From: an uncultured Flavobacteriales bacterium
Lineage (GTDB): Bacteria > Bacteroidota > Bacteroidia > Flavobacteriales > Crocinitomicaceae
Assembly (NCBI GenBank): GCA_946482515.1
Contig: CAMLRS010000005.1
Coordinates: forward strand, 1 to 64,000
Length of the DNA stretch: 64,000 nucleotides
Reading direction: 5' to 3'
Both the position numbers and the translations under genes were made by a program. Within the stretch, counting starts at the first letter, position 1. Each line of letters starts with the position of its first letter. The notes beneath the pieces are model-generated. The model saw only the letters and a program-made list of their open reading frames with translations. It was not told the origin of the DNA and searched no databases. Positions 41,159 to 50,079 of the stretch are shown here, in pieces.

Positions 41159-42817
41159 ATGTGGATACTCCGGTTTAACCAATTTCTCAAGAATTTCTTC
41201 CGTTTGATGGCGATCATTTTTATCGTTATCGGACATTATTGGAGAAACTGGCTGACGACCGGTCCACTTCGTAAAATCGTTGATCCGAGAGGGCGAAAAC
41301 GCATGTCGCGGGCCGAACGTCTGCGTCACCTGATCGAAGATTTAGGACCAACGTTCATTAAGTTCGGGCAGATCCTGGCCGACCGTCCCGACCTGATTTC
41401 CGAAAGCCTGCGTATCGAGCTGAAAAAACTGCAATCATCGGCACGACCGTTTGACGACGATCTCGCGCTCGGACTGATCGAAGCCGAGCTGGGTGACAGT
41501 GTTGCCAATATCCTCGACGAATTTGACACCAAGCACATTGCTTCGGCTTCTATTGCACAGGTCTACCGCGCCACGCTCCGGACCGGTGAGCAGGTGGTGA
41601 TCAAAATCCAGCGCCCAGGCATCAAGGACAAGATCAAGCTCGATCTGATCCTGATCCAGCTTTTCGCCAGGAAGATCCAGCGTCATTATCCTGAGCTGAA
41701 CAGCTTTAACATCGTCAACTTCATCACCGATTTCAGTGAGATCATTCTCAAAGAGCTCGATTTCACGAACGAAATGTCGAACATGCTGCGGTTCACGCAT
41801 ATGTTCAAAGACGATGAGCGCTGCTACATCCCGAAAGTCTACAACCGTTACTGCACACCTAAGCTGCTGGTGATGGAATACATCGATGGTGAAAAGCCCG
41901 ATCACGTTAAGGAGCTGGATGCCAAAGGCTATTCGCGCGAACAGATTGCTGAGAACGGCGTCAATATCGTGCTCACGATGATCCTCAAACACGGTTTCTT
42001 CCATGCCGATCCGCATCCCGGAAACCTGTTCATTCGGGGCGACAACCAGATCGTACTCATCGACCACGGAATGTGTGCTTCCCTGAAGCCGCGCCAGATC
42101 GACGGTCTGATCAACTTCCTCCTCGGTTTTGCCGAAAAGAACTCGCACAAGATCGCGAAAGCGGTTCTGGCGCTTACAGAAGTCCAGCACCTGCGGGATA
42201 TGGAAAACCTCGAGTTCAATATCGACGAGATTATCCAGAAATACAGTTACCTGAAATACGACCAGGTGGATATTTCCGGGTTGTTCAACGATACGTTCCG
42301 TTTGCTGATCCGCTACGAGATCAAGATTCCGTCGAACCTGTATATGCTCCTCAAAACCCTCATCACGATCCAGAATCTGGCCGAGTCCATGGGCGCGAAG
42401 CTGTCGATCGTAGAAATGATCCGCCCGTATGCGAAGGAAAAGATCATGGAGCGCTTCAGCTGGGACAATATCAAATCGAAAGTTATCAATTCGGCGGAAG
42501 ATTATCTGTACCTCATCAGTACGCTGCCGAAAGACATTCGCGAGATCGTTAGCGGTTTCAAAAACGACGGTTTGCGCCACAAAATCTCCTTCGGTGGCAG
42601 TACCGACAGCAACAACGCCATTGTGAAGAGCCACATTTACCGTTTCGGAACGGTGTTGCTGGTGGGTGTTATGCTGATCTGTTCGACCCTGTTAATGATG
42701 CACGGCAAGCCTGATTCTTTCGAGAAATTCTTCTTCTACACATCCATTTCGTTGTGCGTCTGGGTGCTGCTCCGCATGGTGATCCGCTCGATTGTGGATG
42801 AAGGCGGCGGCAGATGA
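41159..42817 (+). CDS. UbiB/ABC1/AarF-family protein kinase-like protein
   Basis: The 552-residue protein belongs to the atypical kinases that support quinone synthesis or lipid transport. It has the KxGQ motif as 'KFGQILADRP' (68-77), 'ASASIAQVYRA' with 'VVIKIQRPG' (ATP-binding Ala-rich loop and Lys), 'HADPHPGNLF' and 'LIDHGMCAS' (metal Asp). Two C-terminal membrane helices ('TVLLVGVMLICSTLLMMHG', 'SISLCVWVLLRMVI') anchor it. Menaquinone is the expected quinone in this group. The stop TGA (42815-42817) begins a family C repeat. Confidence 0.92.
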   Translation: MWILRFNQFLKNFFRLMAIIFIVIGHYWRNWLTTGPLRKIVDPRGRKRMSRAERLRHLIEDLGPTFIKFGQILADRPDLISESLRIELKKLQSSARPFDDDLALGLIEAELGDSVANILDEFDTKHIASASIAQVYRATLRTGEQVVIKIQRPGIKDKIKLDLILIQLFARKIQRHYPELNSFNIVNFITDFSEIILKELDFTNEMSNMLRFTHMFKDDERCYIPKVYNRYCTPKLLVMEYIDGEKPDHVKELDAKGYSREQIAENGVNIVLTMILKHGFFHADPHPGNLFIRGDNQIVLIDHGMCASLKPRQIDGLINFLLGFAEKNSHKIAKAVLALTEVQHLRDMENLEFNIDEIIQKYSYLKYDQVDISGLFNDTFRLLIRYEIKIPSNLYMLLKTLITIQNLAESMGAKLSIVEMIRPYAKEKIMERFSWDNIKSKVINSAEDYLYLISTLPKDIREIVSGFKNDGLRHKISFGGSTDSNNAIVKSHIYRFGTVLLVGVMLICSTLLMMHGKPDSFEKFFFYTSISLCVWVLLRMVIRSIVDEGGGR

Positions 42818-42887
42818 TGTTGGATGTTGAATTTTTGATGATGGATTAAACGATTCATCAAAAATCAAGCATCAATAATCCAACATC
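42816..42887. repeat. Inverted pair of family C repeats between convergent genes
   Basis: GATGTTGGATGTTGAATTTT (from 42816, overlapping the kinase stop TGA) faces ATCAATAATCCAACATC (to 42887). The 31 bases 42857-42887 are the exact reverse complement of 45106-45136. The stem could stop transcription from both sides. Confidence 0.8.
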
Positions 42888-42890
42888 GTT

Positions 42891-43682
42891 TTAAAACCAT
42901 TTCGTTTTCCAGATCTTCGGGCGAAGCGTAAAATGCTCTTTTGTTTGCTGCGGGCGCTGCCAGACCAGGCCCATGCGGCCCAGGTCGACGGTGACGTGAA
43001 AGCGTTTGTCTGAAACGATCTGTTCCCAGGCTTGCCACATATCGTCGCTCCAGCGGATATCATCCAAAATAAACAGCGTCTCGTCGTGCGATTGCTTCAG
43101 CAACGATTCCAGGTAATGGATGGTGGCTTTCCCGTCGTGGTGCCCGTCGATAAAGATCATATCGTAGCGCATAGAGGGAGGAAGCTGTAAGAATTCATCA
43201 AACGGTGCGCAGATGGTGGTAATGCCGTCGAGGTTCCAGTGATCGAACGATTGTGCAGCCCGTCGCTGCGTTTCCGAACAGCCTTCGACCGTAATAACGT
43301 GGGCCAGCGGATGTCCTTTTTTCATGTGAACGGTTCCTATGCCAATGGAGGTCCCCAGCTCGAGGATGGTTCCCGGATGGTAAAACCGTGCCAGGCGATA
43401 GAGCACGTCGCCATAGATGCCACGACTGGAACTGGATTTCAGCAACTTGCTCACAGAACGCTGTTGTGTGAGCTTCTTAGAGCCGGCCCCGAGATCGGTA
43501 ATCGTGAAAGGGTTGCGATTGCGGTGAAGCTGCCGGAACCATTTTTTTCGTTCGTTGTTAAAATTTTTGTCAACCTTTGCCGTTAGACAGGTGTCGGCCA
43601 ATTGGAAAACAAAGGGTGAATGTACACCATGCCGACCTTTGGAACGAACAAAATAGGAGCGGTATGAACGACCGTTTTGCAT
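42891..43682 (-). CDS. Class I SAM-dependent methyltransferase, Bacteroidota type
   Basis: The 263-residue protein has a conserved Bacteroidota N-terminus ('SYFVRSKGRHGVHSPFVF'), then a Rossmann methyltransferase core: 'TILELGTSIGIGTVHM' (SAM motif I, about 105-120), 'VITVEGCSETQRRA', and 'YDMIFIDGHHDGKATIHYL', typical of O-methyltransferase-like enzymes. The start is the ATG at 43682; the much longer frame up to 44534 is antisense to the DUF4301 gene and not real. It is divergent from DUF4301 with only 30 bases between starts, so their promoters overlap. Substrate unknown. Confidence 0.85.
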   Translation of the reverse strand: MQNGRSYRSYFVRSKGRHGVHSPFVFQLADTCLTAKVDKNFNNERKKWFRQLHRNRNPFTITDLGAGSKKLTQQRSVSKLLKSSSSRGIYGDVLYRLARFYHPGTILELGTSIGIGTVHMKKGHPLAHVITVEGCSETQRRAAQSFDHWNLDGITTICAPFDEFLQLPPSMRYDMIFIDGHHDGKATIHYLESLLKQSHDETLFILDDIRWSDDMWQAWEQIVSDKRFHVTVDLGRMGLVWQRPQQTKEHFTLRPKIWKTKWF

Positions 43683-43712
43683 AGTACAAAGAAACAAAAA
43701 CGCTACGAACGA

Positions 43713-45107
43713 ATGCAGTCCATTCCAAACACTACGATTGAAGAACAATATTTCCGTATTACCCATGCTCAGCCGGAAGTACACCTGAATGCGCCCTGCA
43801 AGCTCGGAGAAGGTATTGTTGCCTTGCCGCAGGAAGAAGCAGCCCGTTTGCGCGAATTGTTCCTTCACAGTCCGCAATCCAAGGCATTTTTCATTCCTGC
43901 TTCGGGTTCGGGATCGCGTATGTTCGAATTCCTTTTCAATTTTATCGATAACCCAACGGAAGAAAACCGCGGACAGGTCGAGCGTTTCCTCAACCACGTG
44001 GAAGATTTTGCCTTCTTTCACCAGTTTCCGATCGAAGTGCAGCGCCAATTGACCGGCCGCACCATGGACATCGATGCATTTGTGGCGTATATCCTGAACG
44101 ACAACGGCATGGGACTGGCGCATTTGCCGAAAGGTCTGATCGCTTTTCACAAGCACGGACCTTTTCTCCTGAATCCGTTCCATGAACATATTCTGCAAGG
44201 CCTGGCGGTTTGCAACAACGAATGCAGCTTCCATTTCACGATTCGTAATACGTTTCGCTCGCTGATCGAAAAGCGTCTGGAACATATGGAAGGTATGACG
44301 GGCAAAAAGCTCGATATCGCATTCAGTGTTCAAAACCCGGAAACCGATGCGTATTCCTTTACCGCTGATGGCGAAGTAGCGCTTTGCGAAAACGGGGAGC
44401 CGCTGAAACGACCTGCCGGGCACGGCGCTCTGCTCGAAAACCTGAACAGCGTCGATGCGGACATGATTTTCATCAAGAACATCGACAATGTGCAGCACCT
44501 CAACCATGCGGGCGAAGCCATTGAAACACAGCAATTGCTAGGCGGTTTGCTGCTGAAAGTGCAGCAGGACATCGAACAAGTCTTGCAACAGCCTTCGTTC
44601 CAGCAGATCAAAGAGCTGAACAATCAGTACCAGCTGTTTCACGAAGAAGAATTGCAGAAACCGCTCGACGACCTGATCGCTTTGCTGAAGCGTCCGATGC
44701 GTGTGTGCGGAATGGTGCGCAATGAAGGACAGCCGGGTGGAGGACCGTTTTGGATCCATGAAAACAATGGTATTTCTAAGCAGATCATCGAAAAAGCACA
44801 GATCAGCATGAGCGCCGATCAATACCGTTTGATGATCCAGTCGACGCACTTTAATCCGGTAATGATGGTTTGCTCCGGCAAGCTGCTCTCGGGCGAAAAA
44901 GTAGACTTCCTGCAATACCGAGACAATGAAAAATACTTCATCGTGAATAAGAATTACCGCGGGAAAGAAATCCGTTTTACGGAGCTTCCTGGCTTATGGA
45001 ACGGCAGCATGGCTTACTGGAACAGCGTGTTTGTGGAAATCCCAAGCACGACCTTCAGCCCGGTGAAAACCGTGCTCGACCTGCTCGAAGCAGCACACCA
45101 GAAGTGA
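43713..45107 (+). CDS. DUF4301 family protein (nucleotidyltransferase-like fold)
   Basis: The 464-residue soluble protein fits DUF4301, a Bacteroidota family whose N-terminus resembles sugar nucleotidyltransferases: 'FFIPASGSGSRMFEFL' (glycine-rich loop), 'HLPKGLIAFHKH' (Lys-Gly-Leu, as in PKGL) and 'LNPFHEHILQ'. Further motifs are 'LDIAFSVQNPETDAYSF', 'RPAGHGALLENLN' and 'MRVCGMVRNEGQPGGGPFW'. Activity is unproven. It starts 30 bases from the divergent methyltransferase; ATG 43713 is preferred over a TTG at 43677. The stop TGA starts a family C repeat identical to the one behind the methyltransferase. Confidence 0.88.
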   Translation: MQSIPNTTIEEQYFRITHAQPEVHLNAPCKLGEGIVALPQEEAARLRELFLHSPQSKAFFIPASGSGSRMFEFLFNFIDNPTEENRGQVERFLNHVEDFAFFHQFPIEVQRQLTGRTMDIDAFVAYILNDNGMGLAHLPKGLIAFHKHGPFLLNPFHEHILQGLAVCNNECSFHFTIRNTFRSLIEKRLEHMEGMTGKKLDIAFSVQNPETDAYSFTADGEVALCENGEPLKRPAGHGALLENLNSVDADMIFIKNIDNVQHLNHAGEAIETQQLLGGLLLKVQQDIEQVLQQPSFQQIKELNNQYQLFHEEELQKPLDDLIALLKRPMRVCGMVRNEGQPGGGPFWIHENNGISKQIIEKAQISMSADQYRLMIQSTHFNPVMMVCSGKLLSGEKVDFLQYRDNEKYFIVNKNYRGKEIRFTELPGLWNGSMAYWNSVFVEIPSTTFSPVKTVLDLLEAAHQK

Positions 45108-45144
45108 TGTTGGATTATTGATGCTTGATTTTTGATTGTTGATG
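45105..45144. repeat. Family C repeat starting at the DUF4301 stop codon
   Basis: TGATGTTGGATTATTGATGC begins with the stop TGA. The 31 bases 45106-45136 match 42857-42887 in inverted orientation. It runs into the start of the next small gene. Confidence 0.8.
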
Positions 45145-45624
45145 ATCAGGTTTTTTCTGTTGTTGTTCCTTACAATCAATTGTTTCCGTTCGGAAGCACA
45201 AGGATTGATGGAATTCTCCGGGAAGGAATGGACATTTGGCTTCCTGATGATTCCCGGTGAAGAGAAAACCATTACAACCAACTATCATGCAACATCGTTT
45301 GAGATCAGGCCGGATAGTACCTTTGCAATGGGAATGAGCGAAGCCGCAGAATCGGGTGTGATTCATGCAGATTCTACCCTGACAATCCAATTATACGATT
45401 ATAACTCAGACGCTGAAAACAGCCGATGGGCGGAAAGCTTCCGGATCTGGCATTGTTCAGAAAATTACCTCATCCTGGTTCAGCAAGCCGCCAACTATAA
45501 TTGGTATTATAGCTCGATGAAAGGATTCGGCGACATTTGGTTCGTTTATTGCCGAAAAGACGTTGGCCGCGTCAGCGAGGCAAAAAAAATCTACAAAAAG
45601 CTCAGAAAAGAACTTTCCTTCTGA
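45142..45624 (+). CDS. Small exported protein of unknown function
   Basis: A 160-residue protein with a signal peptide ('IRFFLLLFLTINCFRSEAQ') and a mature part of mixed beta strands ('WTFGFLMIPGEEKTITTNY', 'FEIRPDSTFAMGMSEAAESG', 'TIQLYDYNSDAENSRWAESF') and two cysteines. It resembles many short Bacteroidota periplasmic proteins that have a 'D..GW.. strand' layout but I cannot place it in a family. ATG 45142 is preferred over TTG 45136. Its 5' end overlaps a family C repeat and its stop TGA begins another, so the gene is flanked by repeats on both sides. Confidence 0.6.
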   Translation: MIRFFLLLFLTINCFRSEAQGLMEFSGKEWTFGFLMIPGEEKTITTNYHATSFEIRPDSTFAMGMSEAAESGVIHADSTLTIQLYDYNSDAENSRWAESFRIWHCSENYLILVQQAANYNWYYSSMKGFGDIWFVYCRKDVGRVSEAKKIYKKLRKELSF

Positions 45625-45700
45625 TGTTGGATGACTTGTTTAATCCATCATCAAACACCTGCCTGCCGCAGGCAAGGTCCAAAATCAAAAATCAACCAAC
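45622..45700. repeat. Family C repeat with embedded palindrome (family E), orientation 2
   Basis: TGATGTTGGATGACTTG starts at the stop TGA of the small exported protein. Positions 45656-45689 are the exact inverted copy of 38077-38110 and include CCTGCCTGCCGCAGGCAAGG. Confidence 0.8.
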
Positions 45701-47449
45701 GATTGTTTCCCTGCGTTCACCAATTTGCTGGCGCCACATCGCGTAATACAAGCCTTTCTCGTTGAGCAATTCCTCGTGTTTCCCGGTTTCGATAATGGCA
45801 CCTTTTTCCAATACGAAAATGCGGTCGGCATGCATGATAGTCGACAAGCGGTGTGCGATCAGAACGGTGATGTGATCTTTCTTCTCTGTAATCGAACGAA
45901 TGGTCGATGAAATCGCTTCTTCCGTAATGGAATCCAATGCCGAAGTTGCTTCGTCGAAGACCATCAGTCGCGGGTGACGCAGCAACGCACGTGCGATCGA
46001 CAAACGCTGTTTTTCACCACCGCTGAGCTTCATGCCGCCTTCACCGATTACGGTTTCGATGCCGTTTTCGCTGCGGGAAAGCAAGCTCTGACAAGCCGCT
46101 TTGTTCAAGGCTTCCATGATCTCTTCATCGGTTGCATCCGGTTTTACGAACAACAGGTTTTCGCGAATCGTTCCGGCAAACAGCTGCGTATCTTGTGTTA
46201 CGAAACCAAGCTGCTGCTGCAATTCGTTTTTGTCGATTTCCGTTGCGCTCAGACCGTTGTAATACAGATCGCCTTTCTGTGGCGTGTACAAGCCTACGAG
46301 CAGCTTCACAAGCGTGCTTTTCCCTGAACCGCTTGGTCCGACAAAGGCAACAGTTTCACCTTTCGCTACATGGAAGGAAATATCCGAAAGCGCATCGAAA
46401 TTGGCTGTTTTGTGACGGAAATACACGTGATCGAAGCGCAGATCGTCGATGGCGTTAAGCGTGGCCGGAGTGGCAGGTCGGTCTTCAACCGGAGTTTGAA
46501 TAATGCGCTGGAAATTTTCCATCGAAGCCTGCGTTTCGCGGTAGCTGATCAATACGTTGCCAATCTCCTGCAAAGGTCCGAAAATGAAGAACGAATAGAA
46601 TTGCAGGATGCTGATCTGTCCAAGCGTCAATACGTCGCGGAAGAGCAGGTAATAGAGCAGGAACATGATCGACTGACGGGTGAAATTCACCAGCGTTCCC
46701 TGTACAAAGCTGATGCTTCGAATGTCTTTTACCTTTTTGAGCTCCAGTTTGAGAATCTTGCGGGTCGTATCGTTCAGGCGCGTGGTTTCCTGGTCGGTGA
46801 GTCCGAGGCTTTTGATCAGCTCCACATTTCGGAGGCTTTCCGTGGTGCTGCCGGCAAGGTCTTTGGTTTCCTTGACGATGGTCATCTGAACTTTTTTGAT
46901 GCGGCGTGAAAGGTAGCTTACCGTGAGCGCCAGCAATGTTGCCGAGATCATGTAGATCAGGATGAGCCAGGCGTTGATGGTCAGTGTGTAGACCGTTACC
47001 ACAACGAGCCCGATAAAGGTCATGAACAGGATGTTTACGAAGCTCATGATGAAGCGTTCGGTATCGGTGCGTACTTTTTGCAATACGTTAAGCGTTTCAC
47101 CGCTTCGACGGTCTTCAAATTCCTGGAAAGGAATCTGCAAGGTGTGTTTGAGTCCGTCGGTATACAGATCGGCTCCGAGCTTCTGGATCACGAGGTTCAT
47201 GCAGTAATCCTGGAACGCTTTGGCGATACGACTCACCATTGCTACGCCAATCGCAGCTCCGATGAGAGTAAGAACACCACTTACGTATGCATCCTGGTTG
47301 TAATTGTGCGGGCGTGTCAGGAAACGGTCCATAATCTGCCCGAAAATGTATGGATCGAGCAGGGAAAACACCTGGTTGACAGCGGCCAGGAAGAGTGAAA
47401 GTATAACGAGGTATTTATAGCGTTTGAGATAGGATAACAGTATTTTCAT
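45692..47449 (-). CDS. ABC exporter, fused permease-ATPase (MsbA-like)
   Basis: The 585-residue half-transporter has six membrane helices (within about 10-310) and an ATPase domain with Walker A 'GPSGSGKS' (371-378), 'LSGGEKQRLSIARALLRHPR' signature, Walker B 'LMVFDEATSALD' and 'LIAHRLSTIMHA'. It forms homodimers that flip lipids, peptides or drugs; cargo is not identifiable. It stands alone on the minus strand, with repeat DNA after its stop. The start ATG 47449 gives a normal first helix. Confidence 0.93.
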   Translation of the reverse strand: MKILLSYLKRYKYLVILSLFLAAVNQVFSLLDPYIFGQIMDRFLTRPHNYNQDAYVSGVLTLIGAAIGVAMVSRIAKAFQDYCMNLVIQKLGADLYTDGLKHTLQIPFQEFEDRRSGETLNVLQKVRTDTERFIMSFVNILFMTFIGLVVVTVYTLTINAWLILIYMISATLLALTVSYLSRRIKKVQMTIVKETKDLAGSTTESLRNVELIKSLGLTDQETTRLNDTTRKILKLELKKVKDIRSISFVQGTLVNFTRQSIMFLLYYLLFRDVLTLGQISILQFYSFFIFGPLQEIGNVLISYRETQASMENFQRIIQTPVEDRPATPATLNAIDDLRFDHVYFRHKTANFDALSDISFHVAKGETVAFVGPSGSGKSTLVKLLVGLYTPQKGDLYYNGLSATEIDKNELQQQLGFVTQDTQLFAGTIRENLLFVKPDATDEEIMEALNKAACQSLLSRSENGIETVIGEGGMKLSGGEKQRLSIARALLRHPRLMVFDEATSALDSITEEAISSTIRSITEKKDHITVLIAHRLSTIMHADRIFVLEKGAIIETGKHEELLNEKGLYYAMWRQQIGERRETIVG

Positions 47450-47628
47450 ATATGGTAAGTTATAGTTCTGCCGGACGGGAATGGCGCGTTAATTTGAATG
47501 GAAGTGTTTCATCCGGACGGGACAAAAATACAAATAGTCACCATGGTATTAAATACAAATCCGAATTAAAATTTATCTGAATCATCCATTTTACATTCTC
47601 TTTTTATATTTGACGAAACACCTGCTTC

Positions 47629-48180
47629 ATGAAACAATTGATCGGCCTGCTTTTTCTTCTGCTGGCAAACGACGTGTTGTCACAGGAAGATCCAAAAGAG
47701 CTGCGCATCGAATGCTCGGCCGGCTATTCGCCCCGCAAGCTGATTATCGGCGAAGTATTTCATCTGAATGCCGGGTTGAGCTGTTCGGCCAGGAAACCGG
47801 GATGGTTTACGAATTATGCCTATCACTTTACAAGAAACGGAGCTTTCACTAATTACAGCTACGATTTCCATACATTTTCAGTCGGTAAGTTCAGGGAGTG
47901 GAACAAGCGCCATTTTTATACGAGTCTTGGGTTGAATGTTGGTGTTTACCTGGCTTACGATGACCCGAACAGTCCTTATCGCTGGTTCAATCTGGGTATT
48001 GCTACATTTCCGAGAGCAGAGATCGGCTGGACAAACGACCGCGTAATCCTGAGCTTCGGCATTTACTTCCCGATAGGATTTGGCTATTACGACAATCCCG
48101 GAATTGAGTCGTTCAGCGGAAAAGATTATTGGTTCAAAGGACTTGGAGCACTCAGTCCGTACCTGAAAATTCAGTTCTGA
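47629..48180 (+). CDS. Exported, probably outer-membrane beta-barrel-like protein
   Basis: The 183-residue product has a signal peptide ('LIGLLFLLLANDVLSQ') and a mature part of alternating aromatic/hydrophobic strands ('FHLNAGLSCSARKPGWFTNY', 'RNGAFTNYSYDFHTFSVGKF', 'HFYTSLGLNVGVYLAY', 'EIGWTNDRVILSFGIYFPIG'). It ends '...LSPYLKIQF', with a terminal Phe as expected of a beta-signal for insertion into the outer membrane by BamA. About eight strands fit a small barrel. It is convergent with the LacI-type gene, with only four bases between stops. Ligand unknown. Confidence 0.7.
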   Translation: MKQLIGLLFLLLANDVLSQEDPKELRIECSAGYSPRKLIIGEVFHLNAGLSCSARKPGWFTNYAYHFTRNGAFTNYSYDFHTFSVGKFREWNKRHFYTSLGLNVGVYLAYDDPNSPYRWFNLGIATFPRAEIGWTNDRVILSFGIYFPIGFGYYDNPGIESFSGKDYWFKGLGALSPYLKIQF

Positions 48181-48184
48181 TTCT

Positions 48185-49177
48185 TTAGTGAGACGCGCGC
48201 TCCACCAGCGTGCAATCCATCATGCGGTGCTTGCGCTGTTCGGTCGGTTCGCGCAGTCGTTCGAGCAAACGCACCACGGTTTCTTTTCCGATCTGATCGG
48301 TTGGCTGCTGCAATGCCGTGATGGGCGGCGTGAAGTAAGCAAATGCTTCGCTGTCTTCGAACGAGATCAACCGCAGCTGCTCCGACAATTGAATGTCGAG
48401 TCGTTTCAGGCATGCAAGCGTTGAAAGCGCCACTTTACTGTTCAACGGTACGAGCGCATCGACACCGCTTTTCAACAGCTCGCTGATTTGCTTATCCGCT
48501 TGTTTCGCATCGTCGGAAAGGCTTACTACTTCATACGGCAACTTGCGTTCTTCGCAGGCGCTTTTCGCCCCGGCAATGCGCAGGCTAATGGTCATGACGT
48601 TTGCCGCCATCGGGTGAATGATGCCCACTTTTTTCGGTTTCCGGGTGAAACGGTCCATTAGCTTTCCGGCTTCTTTGGAGTTGTCTACACCCACGAAATC
48701 GCCGTGCTCATCGGCAATGCGGTCCATGAAAATCACCGGGATAGGCGTATCGTCGAGAATGGGCTTCAAATCCGGAACCGAATTACACGGTGCAATGATC
48801 AATGCATCTACTGAGCGCAGGATCAGATCGCGCAGCAATTTCAATTCGATCGCCGGATCATCGTTCGTGCTCACAATGAACAGGCTGTAGCCTTGTTCGT
48901 AGAGGCTTTCCTGGATCACTTTGCACAGCTCGGAGTAGAACGGATTGGAAATATCGGCGAGTACCAGCCCGATGGTTTGCGTTTTGCCTTCACGAAGGCT
49001 TTTGGCGTAGAAATTCGGTACGTAATTCAACTCTTTCGCTTTCGCCAGAATGAGCTTTTGCGTCGTTTCGCTGATGTTGAACTGCTTGCCTTTTCCGTTC
49101 AATACAAACGAAACGGTCGATTTAGAAATGTTCAGGCTTTCGGCGATGTCGGCAAGTGATGTACGTTTTGCTTTCAT
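48185..49177 (-). CDS. LacI-family transcriptional regulator
   Basis: The 330-residue regulator has an N-terminal helix-turn-helix ('SLADIAESLNISKSTVSFVL', about 6-25) with hinge helix ('PNFYAKSLREG') and a periplasmic-binding-like effector domain ('TIGLVLADISNPFYSELCKV', 'DALIIAPCNSVPDLKPIL', 'FMDRIADEHGDFVGVDNS'). It would sense a sugar or related metabolite; no transport or glycosidase genes are close. It starts 21 bases after the nadK stop without a visible promoter box, so it may be the last gene of a CBS-nadK-LacI mRNA. Confidence 0.9.
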   Translation of the reverse strand: MKAKRTSLADIAESLNISKSTVSFVLNGKGKQFNISETTQKLILAKAKELNYVPNFYAKSLREGKTQTIGLVLADISNPFYSELCKVIQESLYEQGYSLFIVSTNDDPAIELKLLRDLILRSVDALIIAPCNSVPDLKPILDDTPIPVIFMDRIADEHGDFVGVDNSKEAGKLMDRFTRKPKKVGIIHPMAANVMTISLRIAGAKSACEERKLPYEVVSLSDDAKQADKQISELLKSGVDALVPLNSKVALSTLACLKRLDIQLSEQLRLISFEDSEAFAYFTPPITALQQPTDQIGKETVVRLLERLREPTEQRKHRMMDCTLVERASH

Positions 49178-49198
49178 GCAGGCTGGTGTTTTAATTGA

Positions 49199-50077
49199 TT
49201 AGTTTCTCTTGTCGATCCCCCAATGCATCTTATTGCGGATCGTATCCAGGAAGTTGTTTTCTTCGAATTTCACCACATTGATCATGTATTCTGCCTTTCG
49301 GATAACGACTTCTTCTCCCTGTCGCAGGCTTTTGGAAAAGCCGTCGAGGTTGATGAGGTAATTGCGTTCGCGGCCTTCAACGGAAAGTTTGACAGGCATG
49401 CGATCCGGAACCACCATCGGGCGAACGTTCAGATTGTGTGGAGCAATAGGTGTGAGGATATGTACCTGGCATCCGGGCGTAACGATCGGTCCGCCGCAGC
49501 TCAGGCTGTATGCCGTAGAGCCGGTAGGAGTAGAGACGATCAGACCATCGGCCCAATAGGAGTTCAGGTATTTTTCATCGAGATAGGCGTGAACCGTGAT
49601 CATCGACGATGTGTCTTTTTTATGTACGGTGAGCTCGTTCAGCGCTACGTTTTCCGTCCCGAACAGGTTTCGTTCGGTTTCAACGCGCAGCAGTGACCGC
49701 AGCTGGTATTCAAACTCCTTGCGCGCTACCAGATCGATGGCTTCTTCGAGGTGCTTGATCCCAATGTTGGCAAGGAACCCGAGCCGACCGGTATTGATTC
49801 CCAGAATAGGCACCTGGCTGTCGCGGATGTAGGAAACCGTTTTCAGGAACGTACCGTCGCCGCCAATGCTGAACACCATATCGATGCCCGTTTGAAAATC
49901 GAGGAAGCTGGAAAAAGTATCGCCCGGAATATCGAGTCCCCACTTGCGGGTCAGTTGTTGCTTCAGCTCGGCTTCGAGTACGGGTTTCCAGCCCATTTTG
50001 ACTACGAGGTCCAGGAATTGCTGGAAAACCGGGACGGTTTGTTTCGTTACTTTTCTGCCGTAGATCGCAATACGCAT
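49199..50077 (-). CDS. nadK: NAD kinase
   Basis: NadK phosphorylates NAD to NADP. The 292-residue protein has the GGDGT motif at 72-76 ('FSIGGDGTFLKTVS'), 'GINTGRLGFLANIG', 'NELTVHKKDTSSMIT' and 'GLIVSTPTGSTAYSLS', all family hallmarks. Length is normal. It begins two bases after the stop of the CBS-domain gene, so the two are coupled; pdxJ is divergent from the CBS gene. This CBS-nadK/pdxJ arrangement recurs in flavobacteria to my knowledge. The LacI gene follows. Confidence 0.95.
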   Translation of the reverse strand: MRIAIYGRKVTKQTVPVFQQFLDLVVKMGWKPVLEAELKQQLTRKWGLDIPGDTFSSFLDFQTGIDMVFSIGGDGTFLKTVSYIRDSQVPILGINTGRLGFLANIGIKHLEEAIDLVARKEFEYQLRSLLRVETERNLFGTENVALNELTVHKKDTSSMITVHAYLDEKYLNSYWADGLIVSTPTGSTAYSLSCGGPIVTPGCQVHILTPIAPHNLNVRPMVVPDRMPVKLSVEGRERNYLINLDGFSKSLRQGEEVVIRKAEYMINVVKFEENNFLDTIRNKMHWGIDKRN

Positions 50078-50079
50078 GG

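Noticed and set aside
43683..44534. N-terminal extension of the methyltransferase frame (long open frame to 44534)
   Set aside because: It is antisense to DUF4301, which has clear family motifs and codon use; the methyltransferase family N-terminus begins at the ATG at 43682.
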